From: Cyprinodon diabolis
Taxonomy: Eukaryota > Chordata > Actinopteri > Cyprinodontiformes > Cyprinodontidae
Length of the DNA stretch: 64,000 bases
Direction: 5' to 3'
Assembly: GCA_030533445.1 (NCBI GenBank)
Contig: CM060068.1
Coordinates: 48,142,453 to 48,206,452, forward strand
In this document: positions 23,201-30,549 of the stretch, piece after piece
Layout of the letters: each line of letters begins with the position of its first letter
Position numbering within the stretch: position 1 is the stretch's first letter
Program-made: the position numbers and the translations under genes
Notes under the pieces: model-generated
The model's input: the letters and a program-made list of their open reading frames with translations, nothing else
Told to the model about the DNA's origin: nothing
Database searches by the model: none

Positions 23201-26200
23201 GACTTTGTCTGAAGATGTTTCTCTTCCCATCCAGGAAGCTTTTACATTTCAAAATGTCAGGAATAGCGTTTAGTTCCAGGTCTTATACAGTAGCCCAACA
23301 AAGCCTTGTTTTGTTTAGAAAACATGCAAACTGAAAAGGACGAACGGGTCCACCACTTTGGAATGGGGGTCTTTTGGTTTCATTGTAAGCCTTCAAGGCC
23401 CCATACCTGTCCATGTCTTTGAAAGGGGGGTCGTTAAAAGGAATTATTGGCCTGGCTGATTAGGCGAGGAGTCCAACTCATTTGTTCAGCCAGGCCAACA
23501 AGTCAAAATCTGACATTTTGAATTGATAAAGCTTCCTGGATGGGAAGCGAAACGTCTTCAAAGTTGGAAACAAAGTCCAGTGGATTGTTTTTTTACTTCT
23601 TTGGAATAAATTGACGAACTAGCAGCCTGGTGTCTGACATCTCTGCAAGCTAAAGGGGTTAAAACATTGGAAGGACTGCAATCCATAAGTAAACCGTGCG
23701 GTTATAAAAGGAAGAGAGGCCAAGCGAAAACATCAGTATTACCTTCTCTGCTTCATTCTTGGTGGATTTGTCCTTTGTGGGCTTATGTGAAACAGGCACT
23801 AGCTTGTGACTGTGTGTGGTATCCTTATCAGTGCGGTTGTCTCCAGCTGAGGTGGTTTTAGCTGGGTACCTCTCTCTGCGGTTGTCATAGTAAGGATCAG
23901 AAGTAGTTCTAGGAGCTGGCAGCCAAACAGCTGTGGGCTGGGCTCTTGTTGGTCTCTGGGTGGTGGTGGTGGGTCTTCTTGTAGTGGTGGTGGTGGGTTT
24001 AGTGGTGGTTGTGGCTCGGGTTGTGGTGGTTGTGGCTCTGGTTGTGGTGGTGGTAGGTCTTGTTGTGGTGGTGGTAGGTCTGGTTGTGGTGGTGGTAGGT
24101 CTGGTTGTTGTTGTTGTCGTCGTGGGCCGTGTAGTCGTTGTGGTGGTTGTAGCAGATGTTGTTGAGGCTGGTTTGGGCTTTCTGAGAAACTTCTTTTTGG
24201 GTTTTTCCTCTACAGATGGATCAGGAGCTAATCAACACACAAGCAGAGCAAAAAAACATAAACATAAACTGTTCTGTAACACCAAAAGGCATTCATTTAA
24301 ACCACCAGAGAGGCCAAATGATAAAGCCTAAACTCTTTGTATGATTTCAACTTAGACTGAAGATTTCTATCTTTAACAATCTTTCAGTCTGACTTACTGA
24401 TTACCCCAAAGGCAGTTAATACTTACAACTCTTTTGAACATTTAACCCTTAATTTCCCTCATCCAAATTTCAAAGCAAGAAAACCTCTTCTTTTTGTAAC
24501 TTTGTATCGTCCACCAGGTCCTTACTCTGAATGTTTAGATGAGTTTTCAGAGTTCCTTTCTGATTTGGTATTAAACACTGACAGGGTCATCATAGTGGGA
24601 GATTTTAACATCCATGCTGACATTGAAGGCGATAGCTTAAGAGCAGCCTTTAATGCTACCTTAGACACTATTGGCTTTGTTCAAAATGTGAATAGTCCCA
24701 CACATTCTCATCTTCATACTTTGGATCTTGTGCTGACATACAACATAGAATGTGAAGAAATAACAGTATTTCCTCTCAACCCTGTCCTCTTTGACTACTT
24801 TTAATAGATAATAGATGGTGCAGTTATAAATTTTAAAGAATCTGCTTCACTTTCTCTCTCCTCTGTGTCGCTGAGCAGTGCTGCAGAGTGCAAAAGCATA
24901 GCTTATTCCCCTTCACAGGTTGATGATTTTGTTGATGGGGTTGCTAGTTCTCTGTGTACTGCCTTAGACAACGCAGCTCCCTTGAAAATGAAAACCGTTA
25001 AAAATAGAAAGCTTGCTCCTTGGTTTAATGCAGAGCTGCGTACTTAGAAGCAAAATGTTAGGAAACTGGAGAAAAAATATCGCTCCACAGGCCTGCGGGA
25101 GTCCTTCCTAGTCTGGAAAAATGGTTTACTGCTGTATAAGAGGACCCTTTGTAAAGCAAGAGCAGCATATTTCTCCTCATTAATAGAGGAGAATAAAAAT
25201 AATCCTAGATTTCTTTTTAATACAGTTGCCAAACTCACCCAGAGCCATAGCTCTGTTGAACCGTCCATTCCACCTGCTCTTAGCAGCAATGATTTTATGG
25301 GATTCTTTATAAATAAGATTGATCTTATTAAAAATAAGATCATAAGCACTCTATCTGTGATTGGTTTGTCTCTGGAGGGAGGACAGCATCTCAGGTAGTC
25401 ATTGAATCTGAACCGGGTTTAGACTGCTTTGATCCAGTTGAACTGGATCAAACAGTATTCCCTTTGATCTCCTCCTCCATTTTAGATGTGATTAATCTAT
25501 CTCTGTTACAGGGATAGGTACCTAAAGCTTTTAAGGTTGCTGGAATTAAACCTTTGCTTAAGAAACCGTCTCTTGACCCAGATGACTTGGTTAATTATAG
25601 ACCTATATCCAATCTTCCTTTCTTATCCAAAATTCTTGAGAAAGTAGTTGCCAAACAAGTGTGCGATCACTTCCACCATAATGAACTTTTTGAAGAGTTT
25701 CAGTCTGGCTTTAGAGCTCATCATAGCACTGAAACAGCTCTGGTGAAAGTCACTAATGATATTCTCATGGCCTCAGATAATGGACTTGTATCTGTGCTCG
25801 TCCTGTTGGATCTCAGTGCTGCATTTGATACAGTTGACCATAATAGTCTTTTAGAAATGATTGAATGTTTTGTTGGAATTAAAGGAAGAGCTCTAGACTG
25901 GTTTAAATCTGATCTATCTGATTGATTTCAGTTTGTTCATGTTAATGACAGATCTTCCTCATGCTCAAAGGTTACCTGTGGAGTACCACAGGGATCAGTG
26001 CTAGGACCAATTCACTTTACTGTATGCTTCCAAAAAAATCCACCATCCCCCTTCTTTCTTTTTTTTTTTACAGCTAGACTACTGCTTACCTGTGTGAGGC
26101 GTGATGTCCTCTACCTGACCCTCCACACCTGCTCCTTTACACTTCTGCACGAAACCCTTCTGCCGCAGCTTCTCCATCTTCCTCATGGGCGACTGGTCAA

Positions 26201-27208
26201 TGACCTCATACATGGCCTCCAGTCTCACTGGGTAGGGGTACTTCTCCTCCACCTGCAGGGTTTTCTTCAGCAGAACCATTCCGAACTTGCCTGCAAGTCC
26301 AAGGAAGGGGGATGGGGTACAATATATATCAAACACTTTTTAGAAACACAAAATTAAAAAAACTGGCATCATTTGTTTCCCAGCCCATTTACTGCCAATG
26401 TTCTAAAACTCAACAATAATAAGCAAACTAAGTCAATATGGTCTGAAAATTCAATAAATGGGGACTGAAAGAATTCACCACTTTGGTCTGTTTACTTTTT
26501 CACCTGCATACCTGCACACCTGTTCACCTCTTCACCTGTTAAACTAGCATATGTTTCCCTGAGGAGCAGCAGTCCTGTCTGACTCTTACCCTTCTCCAGT
26601 TTGAGGAAGCTCATGAGTCTGGGGATGAGCGCCATGTCCAGCGGCTCCTGCAGCACCTTGCCCTCAGCAGTGATCCTCCTCACCTTGCCCCCCATCTCCC
26701 CCTCCTGGTGGAACATCACTATCTGCTGGACGTGCCTCTCGGCCAGCTCGCAGTACACGTCCGGTTTCAGGAGAGACATCATTAGCCGGAAGTAGCCGTC
26801 GGACTCGTGGGGCGCGGAGATCACCAGGACTCGGTTCTTCCCTGCGAAGCTGGCCAGCAGGTTGGGTGAACCCGCGCTGCTCGGCATCCTGGAGATCCGG
26901 GCTCTGGCTCCCGGTGCGCCTTCATCCCGCTGCGGCAGGCCAATCTGCCCGGCCCCCCCTCTCCTGACGGGATCCTGGGCCCCGTCGTCAGACTGCGCTT
27001 CTCCTGCACCCCGCATAGTGATCGGAGAACCAAAGCCCGGGCGCAGGCGCCGGCTGAAGCCCTCCTTGGCGGATGCGCGCTGCTGGGTCCGTCCGTTCTT
27101 TTGTGCGCGCCGGTGGAGCCGTACCCGCTTCAGCAGAACCTGTCTGTCGGCTTCGGTCCAGGTGAGCAGAGTCATCAGAACCAAGCAGACACAAATAAAC
27201 GCCTTCAT
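5109..27208 (-). CDS. ccdc80: ccdc80 (coiled-coil domain containing 80), 7 exons, 3' end outside the window
   Basis: CCDC80 (DRO1/URB) is a secreted extracellular-matrix protein of vertebrates; the family is known for matrix binding and roles in adhesion and adipocyte signalling. The product is read on the minus strand from exons 27208-26590, 26290-26090, 24227-23743, 18658-18341, 14835-14679, 8410-8274 and 5260-5109. Every junction has GT/AG ends and keeps phase (phases 1,1,0,0,1,0,2), giving about 690 residues. Domain order is signal peptide (1-20), basic low-complexity stretch (21-112), P-DUDES 1 (about 116-265), Thr/Pro-rich then Lys-rich linker (about 274-530), P-DUDES 2 (about 531-660) and the linker to domain 3. 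The human protein is about 950 residues, so about 190-250 C-terminal residues lie left of position 1. I saw no matching exon in 1-5108. Teleosts also have ccdc80-like paralogues, so orthologue versus paralogue is not settled. Confidence 0.93.
5975..6140. repeat. Degraded hAT-like MITE scrap and short repeat
   Basis: The text GGGCTGAAACAATAATTG followed by 'gattaatcatt' resembles the ends of common vertebrate hAT MITEs. It adjoins a short repeat also seen near 4800-4880. Only one end is recognisable. Confidence 0.3.
6415..6711 (+). pseudogene. Acidic N-terminal exon resembling fish P2X7-like C-domain proteins (fragment)
   Basis: The frame starts [20 protein letters not shown], is strongly acidic, and contains [20 protein letters not shown] motif after an acidic leader is typical of the many fish 'P2X purinoceptor 7-like' cytoplasmic-domain proteins. 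The Cys-rich part (WCxCxxC) that should follow is absent. Upstream is a GC-rich stretch with possible promoter character. It may be a first exon carried by a mobile element. Homology is from one short motif, so certainty is low. Confidence 0.35.
6940..7100 (+). pseudogene. hAT-type transposase N-terminal fragment (GTF2IRD2-like BED/zinc-finger region)
   Basis: It reads [20 protein letters not shown] and [20 protein letters not shown] followed by SNNKESF. This matches the KRKVD..FKEEW...F.....PVCL.C.E pattern at the start of hAT transposases related to GTF2IRD2/ZBED proteins. The second zinc-ligand Cys is Trp here (LLWKE for LLCKE), and the frame stops soon after, so only a dead fragment remains. 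A poly-G run of about 14 lies just upstream (6927-6940). Confidence 0.55.
7466..7928 (+). mobile_element. LINE 3' UTR copy with tail
   Basis: The text from 'ttcagtgtggtcctgtttctctgac' through 'gagtttttcctctccactgt' to 'gctatagaaataaattgaat' matches the copy at 41195-41912 and parts at 37772, 57560 and 59033. The terminal TTGAA-type repeat is the 3' tail. No ORF remains. It lies antisense to ccdc80 in intron 6. Confidence 0.7.
8274..8410 (-). CDS. ccdc80: ccdc80 exon 6: P-DUDES domain 2
   Basis: The acceptor CCTGCAG precedes 8410. Joined in phase, it reads [20 protein letters not shown] then [20 protein letters not shown] and TDMRVK. This corresponds to EDLV.Q.LI.ELRKEYGMTY..F.MVLTD in the human protein. 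The donor AAG|GTAGGG follows 8274 in phase 0. The open frame continues into intron on both sides ([11 protein letters not shown] before, [12 protein letters not shown] after); those parts are not coding. Confidence 0.93.
8738..8835. repeat. (TA)n microsatellite
   Basis: Uninterrupted and slightly interrupted TA runs. Confidence 0.9.
9115..9820. mobile_element. hAT-type MITE with perfect 8-bp target duplication
   Basis: The ends are TAGGGATGCACGATAT and its complement ATATCGTGCATCCCTA, flanked by the direct repeat ATTTTAAG (9107-9114 and 9821-9828). An 8-bp duplication is the hallmark of hAT. The interior is rich in CGATAT/ATCGG palindromes and has further inverted repeats but no transposase. 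Confidence 0.85.
9898..10409. mobile_element. TTAA-flanked inverted-repeat element with a first-exon-like ORF
   Basis: The ends AGCTACAGTGTGTAAT and ATTACACACTGTAGCT are inverted repeats flanked on both sides by TTAA (9894-9897 and 10410-10413), a target preference known for piggyBac; piggyBac ends usually start CCC, so the family is uncertain. Inside, ATG at 10061 opens [20 protein letters not shown] and continues [11 protein letters not shown] before a possible splice donor (GGTATAT). Confidence 0.6.
10456..11611. other. Intron 5 sequence with one dispersed repeat copy (10938-11145)
   Basis: The part 10938-11145 carries 'attttgaattgaaaaagctt' and 'gagaaacgtcttcaaacttg', shared with 23140-23610, 30290-30510 and 54198-54565. 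The rest shows nothing recognisable. Confidence 0.5.
11612..11963 (-). pseudogene. hAT/ZMYM-like zinc-finger fragment, inverted partial copy of 52590-52960
   Basis: On the minus strand the segment 11892-11662 reads the same 76 residues as 52669-52899, including [20 protein letters not shown]. This resembles the start of ZMYM1-like hAT proteins (NGE.I.RSWL.YS...D...). The expected Cys pair is lost. The copy lacks the element ends present at 50731-53107. Confidence 0.5.
12375..13533. mobile_element. 1.16-kb fold-back (palindromic) element flanked by TA
   Basis: The left arm starts CGGTGGCTGAGAAGTGCAAA and the right arm ends with its exact complement. Complementarity continues inward (12375-about 12914 against about 12984-13533) with a central spacer of about 60-70 bp and one unpaired block (about 12820-12870 versus 13013-13085). 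TA flanks both ends. Because it is a palindrome, the same peptide ([20 protein letters not shown]) reads from both strands (12724+ and 13179-); this is not evidence for a gene. No transposase is present. Confidence 0.8.
13736..14280. repeat. MITE with inverted-repeat structure, CACTGCAAA family
   Basis: The left end ACACTGCAAATAAAAAAAAT pairs with the right end (complement ACACCACAAAAATTAG). 'gaggaggtaagtgag' at 13780 is inverted at about 14205, and 'ttgccaatggaacaag' pairs with 'ctttttccattgg'. The interior carries a second nested inversion around 13990-14110. Non-coding, in ccdc80 intron 5. Confidence 0.65.
14679..14835 (-). CDS. ccdc80: ccdc80 exon 5: P-DUDES domain 2
   Basis: After the acceptor TGCAG the exon reads [20 protein letters not shown] then [20 protein letters not shown] and [12 protein letters not shown], with donor G|GTGAGC after 14679 (phase 1). 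The human protein has [20 protein letters not shown] at the same place, so homology is clear. Confidence 0.93.
14836..15890. other. ccdc80 intron 4, proximal part, nothing recognised
   Basis: Unique-looking AT-rich intron sequence between exon 5 and the minisatellite; no coding similarity. Confidence 0.5.
15890..16980. repeat. 17/18-bp minisatellite, about 60 units
   Basis: The unit is CCAGGGGCCAGGAGTTC with variants CCAGGGGCCAGAAGTTT, CCAGAGGGCCAGGAGTTC (18 bp) and CCAGGCGGCCAGATGTTC. Variants recur in the same order several times, so the array has higher-order blocks. All three forward frames stay open (the longest 397 codons, G/P/R/S/Q/F-rich), because no unit holds a stop. The array is in ccdc80 intron 4 and is not coding. 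Confidence 0.95.
16981..17764. other. Intron 4 sequence between minisatellite and SINE
   Basis: No gene or clear repeat boundary seen. Possible MITE scraps (GTACGCTGTACGATTTTTTG). Confidence 0.4.
17768..18005 (+). mobile_element. tRNA-derived SINE
   Basis: The head has a tRNA-like A box (TTAGTGGTTACGG) and a decayed B box (GAATTCAAGCCC). The body has 'gagcaagacccttaacccc' and 'atggcagcccactgctct', typical of fish tRNA-SINEs, with a tail ending GACAATAAAAC. It sits in intron 4, antisense to ccdc80. Confidence 0.75.
18341..18658 (-). CDS. ccdc80: ccdc80 exon 4: Lys-rich linker and start of P-DUDES domain 2
   Basis: The acceptor TATGCAG precedes 18658. The exon starts in phase 0 with [14 protein letters not shown], runs through a Lys/Glu-rich stretch ([20 protein letters not shown]) and ends with [17 protein letters not shown] at the donor CTG|GTGAGA. 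The Lys-rich segment gave the family its coiled-coil name. The FENRRRLL end is the first strand of P-DUDES 2 and continues directly into exon 5. Confidence 0.93.
18659..20105. other. ccdc80 intron 3, distal part, nothing recognised
   Basis: AT-rich, no recognised repeat or coding similarity. The open frame at 19794-20213 has no recognisable domain. Confidence 0.45.
20106..21415 (-). mobile_element. Minisatellite-bearing TIR element, copy 1 (reversed)
   Basis: The ends are CAGTAGCAGCCTTTAAAAAT at 20106 and GAATGGCTACTACTG ending at 21415, which are inverted repeats of each other. From 20121 to 20375 it holds, in reverse complement, the same unique segment of about 240 bp found right of the arrays at 46.8-47.0 and 61.45-61.67 kb ('ctgtaattcagtgaaa', 'catgatttgtgg'). 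The remainder is an 11-bp tandem array. No ORF for a transposase. No convincing target duplication was found, so the superfamily is open. It lies in ccdc80 intron 3. Confidence 0.75.
20376..21374. repeat. 11-bp minisatellite inside element copy 1
   Basis: About 90 units, CAGCCAAGGAC type, with variants CAGTCAAAGAC, CAGCCAAGGGT, CAGCAAAGGAC, CATCCAAGAAC. Longer blocks of variants repeat in order (for example 'aaccaaggactaaccaa' recurs four times). Long open frames here are by-products. Confidence 0.93.
21416..23139. other. Intron 3 sequence with decayed transposon scraps
   Basis: Around 21900-22100 a decayed frame reads [20 protein letters not shown], reminiscent of the end of a Tc1/mariner-type transposase, with stops; weak evidence. 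The stretch 22230-22990 has a GC-rich leader-like part then T/G-rich text ending TTGTGAGTTCCGC, possibly an LTR or 5' leader of a retroelement, but no partner copy is in the window. Confidence 0.3.
23140..23610. mobile_element. Dispersed element with about 90-bp inverted ends
   Basis: CAATCCACTGGACTTTGT at 23191 is inverted at 23571-23587, and the pairing extends through 'ccaggaagcttttacatttc' against 'gataaagcttcctggatggg'. The same arms occur at 10938-11145, 30290-30510 and 54198-54565. No coding capacity. Family not recognised. Confidence 0.6.
23743..24227 (-). CDS. ccdc80: ccdc80 exon 3: Thr/Pro-rich linker
   Basis: The acceptor TTAG precedes 24227 and joins exon 2 in phase to read [20 protein letters not shown], then a long Thr-rich tract with repeated RPTTTTT blocks, then a charged end ([14 protein letters not shown]) and donor AAG|GTAATA after 23743. 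The position between P-DUDES 1 and the Lys-rich region matches the mucin-like linker of CCDC80. The Thr tract is coded by an imperfect ACC/ACA repeat (about 23990-24150), so its length is probably variable. On the other strand it reads as a Val-rich open frame, which is only a shadow. Confidence 0.88.
24405..26025 (+). mobile_element. L2-clade LINE fragment (endonuclease and reverse transcriptase)
   Basis: Endonuclease text: [38 protein letters not shown] and [11 protein letters not shown]. Reverse transcriptase text: [67 protein letters not shown] and, after a stop, [10 protein letters not shown]. It stops right there, so the catalytic FADD box, the rest of RT and the 3' UTR are missing. Several stops show it is dead. 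It fills most of ccdc80 intron 2 in antisense orientation, within about 65 bp of exon 2 and 180 bp of exon 3. Confidence 0.88.
26090..26290 (-). CDS. ccdc80: ccdc80 exon 2: end of P-DUDES domain 1
   Basis: An acceptor TTGCAG precedes base 26290 and the exon completes the split Gly codon, giving [41 protein letters not shown] and [18 protein letters not shown]. This is the strongly conserved end of P-DUDES 1 in CCDC80. I place the donor at G|GTAAGC after 26090 (phase 1). An in-frame CAG|GTAGAG about 24 bases earlier is a weaker alternative donor. Intron 1 is only 299 bp. Confidence 0.92.
26291..26589 (-). other. ccdc80 intron 1
   Basis: A short 299-bp intron with GT/AG ends. It has no repeat, which contrasts with the other ccdc80 introns. 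Confidence 0.85.
26590..27208 (-). CDS. ccdc80: ccdc80 exon 1: start codon, signal peptide, P-DUDES domain 1
   Basis: The start ATG at 27208 has A at -3 and is followed by a hydrophobic signal peptide ([20 protein letters not shown]), fitting a secreted protein. Residues 21-112 are Arg/Gly-rich and poorly conserved. From residue 116 ([18 protein letters not shown]) the sequence matches the first P-DUDES (DUF4174) domain of CCDC80, including the [16 protein letters not shown] stretch and [14 protein letters not shown]. The exon ends at the donor G|GTAAGA after base 26590, in phase 1. Frame reading past this point (SQTGLLLL...) is intron. The exon is GC- and CpG-rich, unlike its surroundings, as expected for a first exon at a CpG island. 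Confidence 0.95.
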
Positions 27209-27720
27209 CGTGGATCCGCTAAGTGAACGTTCCTCCTTAGAAATGATTCAGAGCAGGAAGGCAGACGCACAGACCATGTCCGCTGGAGGAGCCCGAACTG
27301 GCGTTAAATCCACAGCTTGGTTTGCTTCTAGTAGGGAAACGGTGGATCATCCGGAGCTCTGGAGCCCATTAATTCATAATCAATCAAAAAAAAAACAACC
27401 AACAACAACGGATAAACTCTCTGAGAGAAAAGTTTTGGATCACTTTTAATCTTTAAAACCGATTAAAATCCCGAACTTGGCTTTAATCCTCCGGTCTGTG
27501 TTTTTCCAGGACGAGCTGAGCAGAGGAAGGAAGAATCAGTCAGAACAACTTGGCCTCTCTCCAGCTCCACTCTGGCAAACTGGGAGCTTTGCTGCTTCGT
27601 CCTCACAGACCTCCGGACTCCTGGTGACGCAATGTCATAAGGAGCTGCCCCGGGACGCGCAGCCACCAACCCCCTCTCCAAACACTCCCCCCTTTACTGT
27701 AAAACACTGAATAAAAAGCA
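27209..27720 (-). promoter_or_regulatory. Inferred ccdc80 5' leader and proximal promoter, with a 9-codon upstream ORF
   Basis: This is the stretch directly upstream of the ccdc80 start. No canonical TATA box is evident next to the gene, although an A/T-rich TTTTTATTCAG lies near 27715 on the minus strand. A short upstream open frame (ATG at 27277, stop at 27248, reading MVCASAFLL) precedes the main start by about 40 bp. The transcription start and the extent of any 5' UTR intron are not visible; this is inferred from position only. Confidence 0.4.
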
Positions 27721-28103
27721 AAAACTCTGAGAAGCTTCTTCAGACCGTTTTTATCCATCAGGTTAGTTCATGGCTTCCCTCAGAATGAGAGAGTGGGCTG
27801 GACATCTGACTCATGGAGAGCAGCTTTCCTTTGCAACACAAAGGTATTAAGGTTTAATGTCTCAAGGAAAGTTTATCTGCTGCACAGGTCAGAAGGACAA
27901 TTAAAATAGCTTTACTTGAATGAAACAATAAAATAGAAGAAAATATTATAGCAGAATAAAAGCAGGTATTAAAACAAACAGTTGGACCATCAGTGCAACC
28001 TTAAACTAATGAATTCTCAGGAGAAGTCCGCTCACATTCAGAATTCAAACTCCTGAAAGCACTTTAAATATGAAATAATTACACACTGTTCAATAAATTA
28101 TAA
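27721..28103. other. Upstream intergenic sequence, nothing recognised
   Basis: AT-rich sequence between the ccdc80 promoter region and the first upstream MITE. Confidence 0.4.
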
Positions 28104-28111
28104 GTGTTTTT

Positions 28112-28459
28112 TAGTGTTGCATCGATTCCAGTATGGAGCAGGGCCCGATCCAGCACTAAAATGGTGGTATGGGTATCGTTGAGTACCAACCAATAGGGCA
28201 CCGAGAGCTAAAAGTTCCATCAACTATTGTCACCCATTCCAGGTAGGAAATAAAAAGTTCTACTGGATTCAGTTTTAGTCTTTTTCCTGCTTCACAAAGG
28301 AAGGAGGCAGCTTGACATGAAGCCATGATGGCAATTATTTTACATCCAAGTAGGATGCAGTTCTTCATAGATACACACACATCAGTTTCAAACAGATGGT
28401 ATCGGCCGATACTTCACAGCCAGGTATCAGGGCCAGAAAATGGCATCAGTGCAACACTA
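28112..28459. mobile_element. hAT-type MITE with perfect 8-bp target duplication
   Basis: The ends are TAGTGTTGCATCGAT and ATCAGTGCAACACTA, flanked by GTGTTTTT at 28104-28111 and 28460-28467. The interior has 'tatcggccgatac' palindromic text and no transposase. Confidence 0.85.
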
Positions 28460-28491
28460 GTGTTTTTAATTCAGAGTAATTTTCATTTGAA

Positions 28492-29170
28492 TGTGCTTTA
28501 CTGGAGGCGTCCATGTTTGTCAAAGAACACTACTGCCACCTACTGGTTAGTGACATTGTCACGGTGCGGTATCGGCTGTTGATCAAGTCCCAGTGCTGTA
28601 TCTGGTGTTTGTCACAACGCGCTATTATCCAAGTCATCTTGAAAACATTCTTCTTCCAAATGTCGGCTACATATTACGTGTTTTTTCTCTGGCCAGAAGT
28701 TCGATGGCAAATCCTCCCTCTTCAAGTTGGCGATCCAACGACCAACCCGTCCGTGGAGGATCAGGAATCAGAAAGGTGGAATAACTCTTTTTTTCACTTT
28801 TACCCGATGTATTCCAGCATCCAGCTGCCATGCACGTGGGCATTGTCAGTTTCACTATAGCTCTGGTGAATTTCAATGGTGAAGTCCTCTGGAAATCTTC
28901 AATAATTGTTGTTGATTGCAGATGTGTCTAGTAGTTCCCATTGATTTAGCTTGTAAAGCGGGGAGAATGGCGCTAGGCTTACCGCACCGTGACGTCACTG
29001 CTGGAAGATGGCAGGAGGGAGGGGCTACTATATTTGGGCAAAAATGGCCGCTCCCAGACTCAGTGATCGCCACAAAAATTATTATAATTTTTTTTTTTTT
29101 ACTGGTTAATGCTAAATTAATTAAATGAACACAAACATTTTATATTTAGGTATAAATAATGACCTATTGA
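28492..29170 (-). mobile_element. THAP-domain element, copy A
   Basis: Near-identical inverted copy of 48055-48703. The minus-strand frame 28876-28667 encodes 69 residues beginning MKFTRAIVKLTMPTCMAAGC, identical to copy B. Homology starts at 'tttactggaggc' on one side and ends near 'taggtataaataatgacc' on the other. The other frame on the plus strand is only a shadow. Confidence 0.7.
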
Positions 29171-30285
29171 TCATTTCTCGTTGATCGGACTTTTCCTTTA
29201 ACAGTTTATCTCCATCAGCTCTAAACTAACAGGTTTTTAATCTGACTTCAAAGATCTCAGGCTTTCAGCTCTTTTCCAGTCTGCTGGGAGTTTGATCCAG
29301 ATCCATGGAGCATAGATGCTGCTTCTCCATGTTTGGTTCTAGTTCTGGGTGGACAGAGGAGGCTGGAACTAGAAGACCTGAGTGGTCTGGGAGGTAGAGC
29401 CACTGACAACAGATCTGTTATGGATTGAGGTGCTGATCTATTCAGTGATTTCTAGACTAACAGAAGGATTTTAAAGCATATTTTCTGAGCTACAGGAAGT
29501 CAGTGAAAGGATTTTAAAACCCATTTACCTTGACTAAGACATACGTAAAAAAACCCAAATAAAATTTTATTATAAAATGAAAATATTTCGAAATATATTA
29601 ATATATTTTTTATATGTAACAACTGATTAAGGTTGTTGGGAACAGTGGTGGTTCTAGAGTCTTCCAGCTGCTGGGAGGAAGGATCTGTGATAACCCTCCC
29701 TGGTGCGTTTAGGGTGCAGCAGTCTGTCTCTGAAGGAGCTCTCCAGTTCAGCACCAGCTGAACCAGCATGGGGGGGGGGGGACAATAACCAACAGAGATG
29801 TTCATTTATGTGGCGGATGCCAAAACAGAGTCATACCAGGTCTCTAGGAACATCCTGGGGTGCAGCTGTCCTGCATCAAGAGCTGAAAGTAACTGACGTC
29901 ATAGTTGTAGTGCGGCTGATTGACAGGTCAAGTCACGGAAGTTGGAGACGATTGGAGAGAGAGAGAAATGGAGCAAGAAAAATGTAATTAAGTGAAATTC
30001 CTTAAAGCAAACTTACCAAGAGAAGCTGGAGGTGAAACCGTTTGGACCTGATCATCCAAACATCAAAATGAATCATCAGTCCAAAGAAAGAAGGGGACGG
30101 TCCACTCTGTCCTTTTCCAGGAGCTGGTTTAGCTCCAAGGCTAGGCTAACATGCACCAAGGCTAACGCTGTACGCTGATTTCTCTACCTCCTTTTTCAAA
30201 CGTCAGGATCTGAGCCAGCATGGATAAAGACAGGTGGGACACCTGCTAAGCCATGCCAGCAACAACCTCAATGACTCCCCGTTAC
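29171..30285. other. Intergenic, nothing recognised
   Basis: No recognisable coding sequence; a short poly-G run near 29770. Confidence 0.4.
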
Positions 30286-30289
30286 TAAG

Positions 30290-30510
30290 GATGGACCTGT
30301 TTTCGGTTCAATTTGCATGTTTTCTAAGCCATAACAAGGCTTTGTTGGGCTGCTGGATAAAACCTGGAACTCAAACACTATCCAGACATCATCACTAGAC
30401 ATTTTGAATAGAAAAAGCTTCCTGGATGGTAAGAGAAACTTCTTCAAACTTGGAAACAAAGTCCAATGAAGTGTTTTCTGGGATGACTGAGAATCTTCAC
30501 CAGCTCTTAA
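30290..30510. repeat. Dispersed inverted-end repeat, partial copy
   Basis: It shares 'catgttttctaa', 'aaggctttgttgggctgctg' and 'aacttcttcaaacttgg' with 54198-54565 and 23140-23610. Only one arm is present. Confidence 0.6.
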
Positions 30511-30549
30511 ATAAACGCATTCTCAGATAATAAGTAGTTTTCACTGTCA

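Noticed and set aside
23933..24331. Plus-strand Val-rich frame ([11 protein letters not shown])
   Set aside because: It is the antisense of the Thr-rich ccdc80 exon 3.
26862..27449. 195-codon plus-strand frame
   Set aside because: It overlaps ccdc80 exon 1 in antisense in GC-rich sequence and matches nothing known.
28513..28860. 115-codon plus-strand frame, with a matching 114-codon frame at 48330-48674
   Set aside because: They are the antisense of the THAP-bearing strand of the two element copies; no domain is visible in this direction.
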